A DNA stretch of 64,000 nt from Taibaiella koreensis (GCF_003545715.1 NZ_QVNU01000001.1:186001-250000); one strand, 5' to 3'; positions 1-8,861 are shown, counted from the stretch's first letter. A program made the numbers and translations. The notes: generated from the sequence alone by a model not told the origin.

Positions 1-684
1 GCGGTACGTAGCAACCAATGGAAGCTGAAATGGAAGACGATTAAAGAGCTGCTGCATATCGGCATTCCCAGCAGCCTCCAGGTGGGTATGGAGGCCGGCG
101 CCTTTGCCGTATCCGGTATTCTTATCGGTACCATAAGCCCGGTAGCGCAGGCAGCGCACCAGATCGCGCTGGTTTGTGCCTCCTTTACCTTTATGGTATC
201 GATGGGGCTGGCTCAGGGCGGTTCGATACGCACCAGCAATGCTTTTGGGCGCAACAGTTGGGCGCACATCAATGCGATTGGCAAAAGCACGCTCATCATG
301 GCATTAATGTATGGCCTTTTTTGTGCGATCAGTTTTATTTCCTTACGGAATGTGCTGCCCTTCGCCTTCAACGATGAAAAGGTTGTGGTGGAAATGGCTT
401 CGATGCTGCTGCTTTTTGCAGCTATATTCCAGATCTCCGACAGCACGCAGGCGATAGCAGCCGGTCTGCTGCGCGGCATCAAGGATGTGAAAACACCTAC
501 TATCCTTATTGCCGTTGCTTATTGGGTAGTAGGAATACCAGTGGGTTGCCTGCTGGCTTTCACCTTTAATATGGGCGCTTCGGGCATATGGCTGGGCTTC
601 ATTACCGGCCTTACCCTTTCGGCCCTTTTCCTGTCGCTGCGCTTTTTGCGGATGACGGGAAAAAAGCACATGGCTACTGTGTAA
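1..684 (+). CDS. MATE family efflux transporter, C-terminal part
   Basis: The gene enters from the left edge: the reading frame is open from base 1 and ends at TAA 682-684, leaving 227 residues. The protein is strongly hydrophobic with about six membrane helices. It contains the pattern GIPSSLQVGMEAGAFAVSG, which resembles the start of the second half of MATE (multidrug and toxic compound extrusion) exporters such as NorM. These inner-membrane antiporters push cationic drugs out in exchange for Na+ or H+. The substrate cannot be told from the sequence. The N-terminal half lies outside the window. Confidence 0.85.
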   Translation, partial: AVRSNQWKLKWKTIKELLHIGIPSSLQVGMEAGAFAVSGILIGTISPVAQAAHQIALVCASFTFMVSMGLAQGGSIRTSNAFGRNSWAHINAIGKSTLIMALMYGLFCAISFISLRNVLPFAFNDEKVVVEMASMLLLFAAIFQISDSTQAIAAGLLRGIKDVKTPTILIAVAYWVVGIPVGCLLAFTFNMGASGIWLGFITGLTLSALFLSLRFLRMTGKKHMATV

Positions 685-732
685 GAAAGCCGCTCCCGGA
701 TTGTTTTTAGGTATTTTGATTTTGATAATCCT

Positions 733-755
733 GTAACGATAAATTCGTTACTTTG
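733..755 (+). promoter_or_regulatory. Promoter and palindromic operator of the toxin-antitoxin operon
   Basis: A perfect inverted repeat, GTAACGA (733-739) and TCGTTAC (745-751) with a 5-base spacer, overlaps a -7-like element TTACTTTG (748-755; consensus TAnnTTTG). A TTTG at 721-724 could be the -33 element. The antitoxin ATG follows at 776. Palindromes over the promoter are the usual binding site for antitoxin autorepression. Confidence 0.5.
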
Positions 756-775
756 TAGAATAATCACAGATAGGT

Positions 776-1027
776 ATGAACACAGCGGCCATCAGAGAGC
801 AGCTCTACGATTATATAAGAGTTGCAGATGAAAAAAAAATCAGGGCGATCTATATGATGCTGGAGGACGATATTGTTGAAGAAAAGGAATGGTGGAAGGA
901 TAACATTTTAATGGAGGAACTGGATCGGAGGTATACAGCCTGGGAAAGTGGTGGAGAGAAGGGTTTTACTTTGTCTGATATAGACACCTCTATTGCACAA
1001 TTGAAAAAGAAACGTGTGCATCGATGA
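776..1027 (+). CDS. Antitoxin of a ParE-type toxin-antitoxin pair
   Basis: An 83-residue, charged, mostly helical protein encoded directly before a RelE/ParE-like toxin and overlapping it by 4 bases (ATGA at 1024-1027), which implies translational coupling. The N-terminal region (about 1-45) looks like the short addiction-module antitoxin family seen with ParE toxins in Bacteroidota; the C-terminal half would wrap the toxin. No classical ribbon-helix-helix or HTH motif is obvious, so DNA binding is unproven. A palindrome overlapping the promoter suggests autoregulation. Confidence 0.7.
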   Translation: MNTAAIREQLYDYIRVADEKKIRAIYMMLEDDIVEEKEWWKDNILMEELDRRYTAWESGGEKGFTLSDIDTSIAQLKKKRVHR

Positions 1028-1323
1028 GTTTTACCATTCTGCTTGCTGCAAAAGCCCGTCAGGAATTTTTAAAAGCATGGCAATGGTACGAAGACCGGCA
1101 GCCTGGGCTCGGCGACAGATTCAGGGAGGAAGTGTACAAACAAATTGCTGCTATCTCACAATTTCCCGAACGTTATCCTGAACAGAAAAAGAACTATTGG
1201 GAAATAGGCATTCCTATTTTTCCCCTATCTCATTATCTATAGGATCAGGAAAAGAAGCGAGGAGCTACTGATCGTTTCCATTTTCATACCAGCCGCAATC
1301 CACGAAAGCGGTATTCGAAATGA
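1024..1323 (+). pseudogene. RelE/ParE-type toxin with two compensating frameshifts
   Basis: The frame starts at 1024 and reads like a ParE toxin (LAAKARQEFLKAWQWYEDR, then an FPERYPE segment) but stops at 1242 after 72 residues. Removing one C from the CCCC run at 1222-1225 continues as FPYLIIYRIRKRSEELLIVS, the conserved core of this family. Adding one T to the run at 1281-1284 returns to the first frame, giving FHTSRNPRKRYSK and a stop at 1321-1323. The repaired product would be 99 residues, the normal ParE length. Both indels are in homopolymers, so they could be sequencing errors or true inactivation. Between them about 20 residues are read out of frame. Confidence 0.7.
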
Positions 1324-1326
1324 GAT

Positions 1327-1388
1327 AAAGAGGCTGTCTAAAGTAGTGATTTTTTGTCAGGCTTAAAACCCTTTTAGACAGCCTCTTT
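1327..1388. terminator. Bidirectional terminator hairpin
   Basis: A perfect 16-bp inverted repeat, AAAGAGGCTGTCTAAA (1327-1342) and its complement at 1373-1388, with a 30-base loop. It sits between the plus-strand toxin gene and the minus-strand serine hydrolase. A/T-rich ends on both sides give a U-run in both directions. Long stems of this type are also common as dispersed repeats in Bacteroidota. Confidence 0.6.
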
Positions 1389-1424
1389 GCGTTTGGCCTT
1401 TAGCGTTGTGCCATTAGGCTTGGT

Positions 1425-2756
1425 TTACTCCCTGGTAAACAAAAATGTCCCGCCGCCCTGTTTCAGGGTCATTTCCTTTTGCTTTGGGCTAAACTCCAGC
1501 ACAATGCCGGCCGCATCAAATTTGAATTGATCCGGGGCAACGGCATCCAGCCGGAAAGCGCTCTGCCCGGTGGCCTGGGCGGTCAATGAGGCGCCTTCTT
1601 TCCCGATCGTGATCTTAAGCGGCAGCTGCTTGCTGCCGTATGTTCCGGTATATTGGTCCAGCTGTTCGGCAGTTAGTGTTAAGGTATTGAATGTTGGAAT
1701 AGCATAAGGCTTGTTGTAGTAAATACTGAGCGCACCCAGCATAATGTCGTTGGTACTGTAGCCGCCCTGGCCATTGCCGCAATAGGCAATAGTCATTTTG
1801 TCTGCCGGTATATAGCCAAGCAGGGAGCTGAACCCGTCGATCCCACCGTTGTGGCCATAGGCCTTTTTATCGTCGAAGGGAAAAGTGAACATGCCCAGGC
1901 CATAGCCATCTTTTATCGTTTTCATCAGCTCCAGGCTGGAGATTTTGATCAGCTTACCGGCAAACAAGGCTTCTATAAACTGGTCCAGCTCACATGGCGT
2001 GGACACAATAGCGCCGGCTCCTCCGGGTATGCTCATGTCGGTCTCTGGCATCACTTTCCACTCCTCGTTATATTGGTAAGAACGGCTTTCCTCTTTTGCC
2101 GCATCGGCCTTGCCGCCGATATAGGTGCTCTTCAGGCCGGCTTTGCTGCATATTCTTTCCTGCAGCGCTGTAGCATAAGGTTTCCGGGTTATGTGCGCTA
2201 TCATGTAGCCCAGCAGTACATAATTGGCGTTGCTGTACTCGCCTTTGCTGCCGGGTTCAAAATCGCTGCCACCTTTGGCAATAATGTCCAGCATTTCGGG
2301 TTCCGTCTTCGGCTGTTCCATATAGTTGCCGTAAGCATCGTCATCTGTAAAGTTGTGAATGCCGCTATGGTGCTGCAGCAGTTGTTCTACAGTGATTTTT
2401 TCAGCGTTGGGTACTTGTGGAAAGAAATTTTTAAGCGGTGTGCCGAGCGTGAGCTTTTTCTCTTCGATCAGCTGCAGTATCATGGTTGCAGTGAACATTT
2501 TGCTGATGGAACCGATGCGGTATTTTGTAGCAGCACCGGCCTTCTTTTGCTGGTCGGTAAAGCTATAGCCTATGCTGCGCCGGTAAACTTCTTTGCCGTC
2601 GTGGCGGATACAAATACTGCCCATGGCTTTATGCTTGTTTTCCAGTACCTGGAACAGGCTGTCCATTTTGGCCTGGTTAAAAGATTGTGCCTGCATGGGC
2701 CGGGCAAACAGCAGGGCGGCGGCAAGGGCGATCATTGGTCTGTAGATATTGCTCAT
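1425..2756 (-). CDS. Serine hydrolase, beta-lactamase/PBP4 (class C) fold
   Basis: 443 residues with a signal peptide (about 1-24, ending MQAQ). Catalytic motifs of the class C beta-lactamase and DD-peptidase superfamily are visible: S83-I-S-K86 (nucleophile and base), Y174-S-N176, and HNGG near residue 300 in place of KTG. The last 100 residues form a separate small domain common in secreted Bacteroidota members. The protein is probably periplasmic or surface-bound. Family members act as peptidases, esterases or D-amino-acid hydrolases, so the substrate is open. A -7-like TATCTTTA lies on the minus strand at about 2761-2768. It stands alone between a terminator and a divergent metal operon. 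Confidence 0.88.
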   Translation of the reverse strand: MSNIYRPMIALAAALLFARPMQAQSFNQAKMDSLFQVLENKHKAMGSICIRHDGKEVYRRSIGYSFTDQQKKAGAATKYRIGSISKMFTATMILQLIEEKKLTLGTPLKNFFPQVPNAEKITVEQLLQHHSGIHNFTDDDAYGNYMEQPKTEPEMLDIIAKGGSDFEPGSKGEYSNANYVLLGYMIAHITRKPYATALQERICSKAGLKSTYIGGKADAAKEESRSYQYNEEWKVMPETDMSIPGGAGAIVSTPCELDQFIEALFAGKLIKISSLELMKTIKDGYGLGMFTFPFDDKKAYGHNGGIDGFSSLLGYIPADKMTIAYCGNGQGGYSTNDIMLGALSIYYNKPYAIPTFNTLTLTAEQLDQYTGTYGSKQLPLKITIGKEGASLTAQATGQSAFRLDAVAPDQFKFDAAGIVLEFSPKQKEMTLKQGGGTFLFTRE

Positions 2757-2901
2757 GATGTAAAGATAGTATGTGGCCTTAACGGTTGTAAAAGAATAGG
2801 CCCAACCCTCTCTTTTTTTACACCAGTGCCGGGAATAATGGTACGAATGCCCGGCTCATCTGCTTTTACGCCCTGTTAACACCACTTATACAGATAATAC
2901 G

Positions 2902-2909
2902 TAGCTTTG
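2902..2909 (+). promoter_or_regulatory. -7 element of the metal-uptake operon
   Basis: TAGCTTTG matches the Bacteroidota -7 consensus TAnnTTTG exactly. It ends 9 bases before the likely ATG at 2919, so the transcript leader would be only a few bases long. No clear -33 TTTG is seen at the usual 19-21-base spacing. Confidence 0.5.
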
Positions 2910-2918
2910 CTGCGACTG

Positions 2919-3353
2919 ATGAAGAAGCTGATCGCCATACCGTTGTTGTTGCTGTATCTCGTTGCCGTCTCCGGCACGATGGTGCAACTGCATTTTTGTG
3001 GCAGTAAGCTGGCCTCCGTTACGGTCAATGAATCAGAAAAAGCTTCCTGTTGCTGCAGCCCGCAAAAGTCTGCCGCGAAGGCGCATAAAGCTATGCTGGC
3101 GACAGGCAAGGATGACTGCTGCCAGGATAAAACGATCACGTTAAAGATAGGCCAGGACCAGAATACAGTTCAGGGCATATTCCTGCAGCTTTCTTCTTTT
3201 CAGCTTGCCCTCTTGCCCCAGCCTCCGGCGCCTGTTATGGCGACATTGCCGCAAGCAGTGCCTGTTATGGCATACCGGGCCAATGCCCCGCCGGGCCGAT
3301 GGCAGGATATTCCGCTCTATAAATTACACTCCCGTTTCACTTATTACGGCTGA
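2919..3353 (+). CDS. HYC_CC_PP family secreted cysteine-rich protein
   Basis: 144 residues from the ATG at 2919; a TTG at 2907 lies inside the promoter and is less likely. The N-terminus is a single hydrophobic segment (MKKLIAIPLLLLYLVAVSG). Then come HFCGSK, a CCC cluster, a CC pair (KDDCC), a PPAP segment and PPGRWQDIPLY near the end. This is the arrangement of the HYC_CC_PP family. These proteins precede TonB-dependent receptors and HMA proteins in Bacteroidota, as here. The cysteines suggest metal (probably copper) handling in the periplasm. The molecular function is not established. Confidence 0.75.
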   Translation: MKKLIAIPLLLLYLVAVSGTMVQLHFCGSKLASVTVNESEKASCCCSPQKSAAKAHKAMLATGKDDCCQDKTITLKIGQDQNTVQGIFLQLSSFQLALLPQPPAPVMATLPQAVPVMAYRANAPPGRWQDIPLYKLHSRFTYYG

Positions 3354-3432
3354 GGTGCCGGACACGCCTATCGCAAAGGCATTCCATTTGTTTACAGCAC
3401 ACTCATTATTTAATCCGTAATTTTAAGAAAAA

Positions 3433-3786
3433 ATGAAACGCATTTTTGGCATTTTTGCCCTTCTCATAGCCTCGCTCAGCTTTGCCTCGGCCCAGGATAA
3501 AAAAGATATTACTACAGAAAAGATCAAGGTAAGCGGCACTTGCGGTCAATGCAAAAAACGTATTGAAAACGCGGCCTACATTTCCGGCGTAAAGCGCGCC
3601 GAATGGGATAAAGGCACCAAAGAGCTTACCGTTACCTACCGTCCCTCCAAAACGACCTTGCACCAGATTGAAGAGCATATAGCCAAGGCCGGGCATGATG
3701 CCGGTGAGGTAAAGGCTACCGAAGCAGACTATAGCAATCTTCCCCAATGCTGCGCCTATAAAGAAGAAGCTGCGGCCGAACATTAA
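3433..3786 (+). CDS. Periplasmic heavy-metal-associated (HMA) domain protein
   Basis: 117 residues: signal peptide (about 1-20, ending SFASA) followed by one ferredoxin-like HMA domain. The metal-binding site is GTCGQC, with C37 and C40. Two more cysteines (QCC near residue 107) lie in the tail. HMA domains bind Cu(I) or other soft metals and pass them between partners. The gene overlaps the next by one base (TAATG at 3784-3788), so receptor and HMA protein are co-translated. Its likely role is a periplasmic carrier serving the outer-membrane receptor downstream. Confidence 0.85.
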   Translation: MKRIFGIFALLIASLSFASAQDKKDITTEKIKVSGTCGQCKKRIENAAYISGVKRAEWDKGTKELTVTYRPSKTTLHQIEEHIAKAGHDAGEVKATEADYSNLPQCCAYKEEAAAEH

Positions 3787-6068
3787 TGACAGGCATAACG
3801 ATAAAGGCCTGGCGCAGGATTTCGCGTCAGGCAATATATAGTATGCTTTCCGCAATATGGCTTGTCCCTTCATGGGCATCGGCGCAGGATGCCCCACTCA
3901 AGCAATTGTCCGGGAAAATATATGATGAACAGGGCAGGGAAGCACTTCCCGGCGCAGTGATCCGCGCGCTGTATACAGGTCACGCAACGGTATCGGATGC
4001 TGATGGTCATTTTGAGCTCTCCGTTCCCGATACGGTAGGTCATGTAGTGATCAGCTATGTGGGCTACGGGAATGATACCCTAACGGTGGCAGACCTCTCA
4101 AGCGGCGCCGTGTTGCGGCTGAAGCCTGCCAGGGCGCTGGGTGAAGTAAAGGTGGAAAGCCGTAGAAAAAGCACGGAGATCAGTCTGTTGAGTACGGCCA
4201 AGGTGGAAAAGATCGGTTCGCGTGAATTGATGAAGGCAGCCTGCTGCAACCTGAGCGAAAGCTTTGAGACCACCCCTTCGGTCGATGTAGGCTTTACAGA
4301 TGCCGTAAGCGGCTATAAGCAGATCCAGATGCTGGGTCTGGCAGGTAGCTATACCTCCTTTACCCGTGAGAATATACCGGATATCCGGGGCCTGGCGGCC
4401 ATTACAGGGCTTACCTTTACGCCTGGTGCCTGGGTAGAGAGCATGCAGCTTAGCAAAGGCGCCGGTAGCGTAGTGAATGGTTACGAGGGTACTACGGGAC
4501 AGATCAATGTCGAATGGCGAAAGCCTTTTGCCGAAAAAGAACCTACCCTGTTCCTGAATGGTTACCAAAACTCGCAGGGACGTACCGAGGGTAACCTGGT
4601 GCTGAGCAAACGTTTTAGTGAGAGCCTGAGCACTAACCTGCTGCTGCATGGCCGCAGCGACTGGGCCAAGGTAGATCAGAACAAGGACGGCTTCCTGGAT
4701 CAGCCCCTGGGGCAAACTTTCGTCGGCTCCAACAGGTGGTTCTTCTTCGATAAATCGGGCTTCGAAGTCCAGGGCGGCGTTAAAGGCGTGTACCTGGACA
4801 ATACCGGGGGGCAGAAGGGTTACAAAAAGGGGATGGAACAGATAGACGGCAACCCCTGGGGATATCGGCAAAAGATCAGGCGTGTCGAGGGATGGGCCAA
4901 GATAGGGAAGGTATTTCCCGAAAAAGTATGGAAGAGCATGGGGCTGCAATTGTCGGGCGTGTATCATGATCAGCAAAGCAGCTATGGCAGCAGGGCCTAT
5001 AACGGCCGTCAGCAAAGCTTTTATGCCAACTATATCTACCAGACCATCATCGGCAATACGAATCATATCATCAAGGGAGGCGCCAGCTTTGTCGCCGACA
5101 ACTATAAGGAAAGCTTCATAGGAACGCCTTACAACCGCAGTGAGTATGTGCCCGGCGCTTTTGTTGAGTATAGCTATAATTATCTTAACCGGTTTGGCCT
5201 GGTTGCCGGCCTGCGCGCCGATCACCACAATATCTTCGGCACGTTTGTAACACCGAGGCTGCATGTGCGCTATGCTCCGGCTGAGAATAGCGTGTTCAGG
5301 GCCTCTGTTGGCCGCGCCCAGCGTACGGCCAATGTCTTTGCCGAGAACCTCGGCTATATGGCCAGCAGCCGTAGTTACATCCTGTCGGGCAATGCGCCTG
5401 GTAAGCCTTACGGGCTCAACCCGGAAGTGGCCTGGAATATGGGTGTCAATTTTACTCAGAAATTCATGCTCAACTATCGTGACGGCTCCTTCAGCACCGA
5501 CTACTATTATACCGATTTTACCAACCAGGTAGTGGTGGATATTGAAAAGCCGGGCGAGGTCCGTTTCTACAACCTCGATGGCCGCTCTTTTGCACACAGC
5601 TTCCAGGCGCAGCTGGACTATGAGCCTATCCGTAAGCTCGACGTGCGGCTGGCTTATCGCTACTATAATGTACGCAGCACCTACGATGGGGTGCAAAAGC
5701 TAAAGCCCCTGGTGGCGGCGCACAGGGCATTTCTTAACCTGGGCTACGAAACCGGCAACAACTGGAAGCTCGATTATACGGTGCAGTGGATAGGCCCTAA
5801 ACGCTTGCCGGTACGCTTTGGAAACGATCATGGTGAACAGCCGGAAGGTGATTCGCCCTCCTTTGTGCAAATGAATGCGCAGATCAGCAAAAGCTGGAAA
5901 GAAGGAAATCTGGAAGTCTATCTCGGCGGGGAGAACCTGACCGGCTATATGCAGCACGACCTCATCACCGGCGCCGATAATCCCTTTGGGCACAATTTCG
6001 ACGGTTCTGTCATCTGGGGACCGGGTATGGGCCGGAGCATTTATGCCGGCTTCCGGTATAAGCTTTAA
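3786..6068 (+). CDS. TonB-dependent receptor, probably for a metal
   Basis: 760 residues: signal peptide (about 1-34), a carboxypeptidase-regulatory-like beta-sandwich (about 38-115), a plug domain (about 135-240) containing the doublet KAACCNLSESF, and a C-terminal barrel ending in aromatic SIYAGFRYKL. The CC in the plug is typical of the receptor subfamily linked to HMA and HYC_CC_PP proteins and fits a thiophilic metal such as copper. The receptor would import substrate across the outer membrane with TonB/ExbBD energy. It is translationally coupled to the HMA gene and followed by a strong terminator. Confidence 0.85.
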   Translation: MTGITIKAWRRISRQAIYSMLSAIWLVPSWASAQDAPLKQLSGKIYDEQGREALPGAVIRALYTGHATVSDADGHFELSVPDTVGHVVISYVGYGNDTLTVADLSSGAVLRLKPARALGEVKVESRRKSTEISLLSTAKVEKIGSRELMKAACCNLSESFETTPSVDVGFTDAVSGYKQIQMLGLAGSYTSFTRENIPDIRGLAAITGLTFTPGAWVESMQLSKGAGSVVNGYEGTTGQINVEWRKPFAEKEPTLFLNGYQNSQGRTEGNLVLSKRFSESLSTNLLLHGRSDWAKVDQNKDGFLDQPLGQTFVGSNRWFFFDKSGFEVQGGVKGVYLDNTGGQKGYKKGMEQIDGNPWGYRQKIRRVEGWAKIGKVFPEKVWKSMGLQLSGVYHDQQSSYGSRAYNGRQQSFYANYIYQTIIGNTNHIIKGGASFVADNYKESFIGTPYNRSEYVPGAFVEYSYNYLNRFGLVAGLRADHHNIFGTFVTPRLHVRYAPAENSVFRASVGRAQRTANVFAENLGYMASSRSYILSGNAPGKPYGLNPEVAWNMGVNFTQKFMLNYRDGSFSTDYYYTDFTNQVVVDIEKPGEVRFYNLDGRSFAHSFQAQLDYEPIRKLDVRLAYRYYNVRSTYDGVQKLKPLVAAHRAFLNLGYETGNNWKLDYTVQWIGPKRLPVRFGNDHGEQPEGDSPSFVQMNAQISKSWKEGNLEVYLGGENLTGYMQHDLITGADNPFGHNFDGSVIWGPGMGRSIYAGFRYKL

Positions 6069-6094
6069 TACAGTACAAGCAATTCTTTAAAAGT

Positions 6095-6126
6095 AAAGAG
6101 CCAGGCATAATAGCCTGGCCTCTTTT
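6095..6126 (+). terminator. Intrinsic terminator after the metal receptor
   Basis: Hairpin AAAGAGCCAGGC / GCCTGGCCTCTTTTT with a short loop at about 6107-6111, followed by a T-run. It lies between two convergent genes and probably works for both strands. Confidence 0.75.
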
Positions 6127-6155
6127 TGTATCCATACTTACTCCGTAATCTTTCT

Positions 6156-7943
6156 CTAGTAAATGCTGACTTTTTTGGCTTCTGTAGTATGATCGGTATA
6201 GCTGATGCGGACCACGTAAATACCCGGAACAAGCAAAGTGCTGAAGGCATGCTCGTAACGGTTGGTCGAAAGGTTGGCTTCCTGTACAAGTGTTCTGCCG
6301 TCGATAGACAGGATCTGTATCGCTGCGATGTTTTTGCCCTTGGCGCTTACCTGCATTCTTGCCGCATCCATCTGCAAGGCACTGCTGGATGGCGTAGGGT
6401 CGGCAATACCTTTTTCAGGAGCTACTCCGGTTTCTTTAGCACATTCCAGTGTCACCGTTACGGCGACTTCATATGGATCCAGTTCGATAGGCTTCACATC
6501 GAATAGGCCAGGCGTATCTACGTATACGGTCTCTTTGGTTATGTTCAGCCGCTTATTGGATGCCGGGAGGATTTTATGAGGCTCGCTGCAAAAGAACTTA
6601 GCCGAACTAACAATCATGGAATTGCCGGTACCCCGGCGGAAGGTATTGGCCTCCTCCTGCTCATCGGCTATGAAGGTGTAGTTGTGGATGTACGCTCCCA
6701 TTTCTATGCGTCCCGGGTCATAGCTGGTGCTCGGAAAGCCGCCGTCTTTAAAAACGCTTTTGCCGGAAATGTCATAGACCCTGCTTTGCTTAAGGGCGCC
6801 GGTGTTACCATCATAATGTAACGCTGCTACCCTGGCTTTATCCGGTTCGCCAGTGGGCATTTCCGCACCAAGGAAATATCCTCTTTCATAGCCATCGATC
6901 TCGGGCACCAGGCCGGGCCCACGTTTGGTTGCCATACCGTCCCTGCCCGATGCCAGCCGGAATTCCACTTTGTCGGGAAATTGGTAAAACCTTTGCCATT
7001 GTGTTGTCACCAAGGTATCTCTCTGCTGGATGCAAATGCCACCTTCTTCATCGGTGAAGGCCATTTCAATGCGGTGGGTGACGCCGTTTTGTCCGTAATC
7101 ACCGCTCATCTGCACGCCGGTAACGCCTTTGATCCCGTGGACAGAAGAGAGATCATAACGTTCAAATATGGCCAGGTGCGGCGAATCGACGGGTTCGTAA
7201 TAGCAAAATGCTGAGGTAACCTTGCCATCATTCATCAGGCCGTAGAAAGACGGATTACCGATAGTGGAGCGATTAAAATGATAAGCACGGACATAATGAA
7301 CGGATTGGTACGACTTGGGCGGATGTACCATTTTATACCGCCGTACCCGGTAAAAGGCGCTGTCGGCAACGTACAGCAGCTCCGCAATAAACGGCGTGTT
7401 TTCGTACTCCAGCAAGCAAAGAATGCGTTTGGGCCCCTGGGATAGGTCGATGTACTCGATCATATCGAAAATGCGGAGGAAGCTGTATCCCGGAGGGAGC
7501 GATGGCAACTGGACCGGTTTGATGATCTTTCCGTTTTCGTCATAGTGAAGAAAAACTGCAGCTTTTACGTCGCCTTTATCGTTTACTCTTTCCGCCAGTA
7601 CATTAACGCCATTTTGTCCCGATATAAACGGTTCATATCCTTTCAGCTGACGGAGATAGTCAGAGGTGTTTGTGAGCCCATGATGGCTGGTGTATACGAT
7701 ATTGTTTGCAGGACTTTGAAAGCTGATTGCTCCTATCAGGTGTTTCCCGTTGAAATCCAGGTTATAGGTTTCGACGGTATTTTCTTCATAAATGGTACCG
7801 AGCTCTTCCCCGCCAATGTGGTCGGCCACCTGCAATTTGGCACTGGCATCGCCTACTTTAAAGAGGTAGGTTTGGGCAGGCGCCGTTACAGCAACAAGTC
7901 CCTGCAGGGCGAAAAGCCCCGCAAACAGGTTTAATTTTGTCAT
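6156..7943 (-). CDS. Secreted protein with T9SS type A sorting domain
   Basis: 595 residues: signal peptide (about 1-24, GLVAVTAPAQ), a long beta-rich region without a recognisable catalytic motif, and a C-terminal type IX secretion sorting domain of about 75 residues (IQILSIDGRTLVQEANL ... PGIYVVRISY ... KKVSIY). The domain sends the protein through the outer membrane by T9SS, where it is removed and the protein is attached to surface lipopolysaccharide or released. The body may be a propeller-like surface protein. No function is proposed. It sits alone between two terminators. Confidence 0.75.
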   Translation of the reverse strand: MTKLNLFAGLFALQGLVAVTAPAQTYLFKVGDASAKLQVADHIGGEELGTIYEENTVETYNLDFNGKHLIGAISFQSPANNIVYTSHHGLTNTSDYLRQLKGYEPFISGQNGVNVLAERVNDKGDVKAAVFLHYDENGKIIKPVQLPSLPPGYSFLRIFDMIEYIDLSQGPKRILCLLEYENTPFIAELLYVADSAFYRVRRYKMVHPPKSYQSVHYVRAYHFNRSTIGNPSFYGLMNDGKVTSAFCYYEPVDSPHLAIFERYDLSSVHGIKGVTGVQMSGDYGQNGVTHRIEMAFTDEEGGICIQQRDTLVTTQWQRFYQFPDKVEFRLASGRDGMATKRGPGLVPEIDGYERGYFLGAEMPTGEPDKARVAALHYDGNTGALKQSRVYDISGKSVFKDGGFPSTSYDPGRIEMGAYIHNYTFIADEQEEANTFRRGTGNSMIVSSAKFFCSEPHKILPASNKRLNITKETVYVDTPGLFDVKPIELDPYEVAVTVTLECAKETGVAPEKGIADPTPSSSALQMDAARMQVSAKGKNIAAIQILSIDGRTLVQEANLSTNRYEHAFSTLLVPGIYVVRISYTDHTTEAKKVSIY

Positions 7944-8188
7944 AGTTTGGATTTTGTTTGGTCCCTACTTTGTTGAAGGCTTTTCGGGTATGGCCTTTAC
8001 GTTGATATGCTGATCGTAGCAAGAAATAGCTTCCGGAAGACTTGCTCTAAGGATAGACAGTAACCAATATTTAACGGTTGGTCATCGTATTGAAAAACAA
8101 TGTATAAGAAATGGCCTTATAGCGATTGTTTTAAGCGGACTGCAGGGAGGAAGACGGAAATTACTCGCCTGGGGCATGTATAAACGCG

Positions 8189-8217
8189 AAAAAGCCAGGT
8201 TGAGCAACCTGGCTTTT
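8189..8217 (-). terminator. Intrinsic terminator after nusG
   Basis: AAAAAGCCAGGTT (8189-8201), loop GAGC, AACCTGGCTTTT (8206-8217). Read on the minus strand it is a 12-bp stem followed by a U-run, just past the nusG stop. It ends the secE-nusG transcript, which usually runs on into rplK. Confidence 0.8.
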
Positions 8218-8237
8218 CATTATCTGGTAAAAATAAA

Positions 8238-8813
8238 TTAAGCGATCTTTTCTACCTGAGAATAGTTGAGCTCTACCGGTGTAGCGCGTCCGAAGATCTT
8301 AACCACGATCTTCAGCTTCTTTTTCTCTTCGTTTACTTCTTCGATGGTGCCATTGAAGTCGTTGAACGGACCGTCGATGATCTTAATGGTCTCTCCTACG
8401 ATATAAGGTTCTGCATAGCCGATACCCTGTTCTGAAACTTCGTCCAGCTTGCCAAACATCTTGTTCACCTCGGTTTTACGCAGGGCTATGGGATGCTCTT
8501 TGCCTAGGAAGTGGATTACACTGGTTACGCCGGTAATGCCCTGGATCATCGTGTCGTTCAGCTTGCCTTCTACTGCTTCCAGCATGATATAGCCGGGAAA
8601 CAGGGTTTTTTCACGCAATACCTTCTTGCCGTTCTGCACTTTGAACACTTTTTCCACGGGGCAGAGTATCTGCAGGATGACATTACCCCATCCGTTGATC
8701 TTCACCTCTTTGTCAAGGTGCTCTTTTACTTTTCTCTCTTTTCCGCTCACAATGCGAAGCACGTACCATTTGGTTTCCTGCTCGACAGCCTGAGGCGTAT
8801 TTACATCACTCAT
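8238..8813 (-). CDS. nusG: Transcription termination/antitermination factor NusG
   Basis: 191 residues, normal size. The N-terminal NGN domain starts KWYVLRIVSGKERKVKEHL and contains LFPGYIMLE; the C-terminal KOW domain carries GPFNDFNGTIEEVNEEKKKL (about 140-165). NusG binds RNA polymerase, promotes elongation and couples it to the ribosome or Rho. It follows secE as usual, 48 bases downstream. Unusually it is followed by a terminator and an unrelated T9SS gene rather than rplK. Confidence 0.97.
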   Translation of the reverse strand: MSDVNTPQAVEQETKWYVLRIVSGKERKVKEHLDKEVKINGWGNVILQILCPVEKVFKVQNGKKVLREKTLFPGYIMLEAVEGKLNDTMIQGITGVTSVIHFLGKEHPIALRKTEVNKMFGKLDEVSEQGIGYAEPYIVGETIKIIDGPFNDFNGTIEEVNEEKKKLKIVVKIFGRATPVELNYSQVEKIA

Positions 8814-8861
8814 TTCTCTAATTTAATTGCTTAAGTCCGGTGTGAATAGCTACCTGGCGGC

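Noticed and set aside
1851-2879. 342-residue plus-strand open frame
   Set aside because: Antisense to the serine hydrolase, whose catalytic motifs are intact; composition is that of a shadow frame.
4098-5696. 532-residue minus-strand open frame
   Set aside because: Shadow of the TonB-dependent receptor; no signal peptide, start context or domain.
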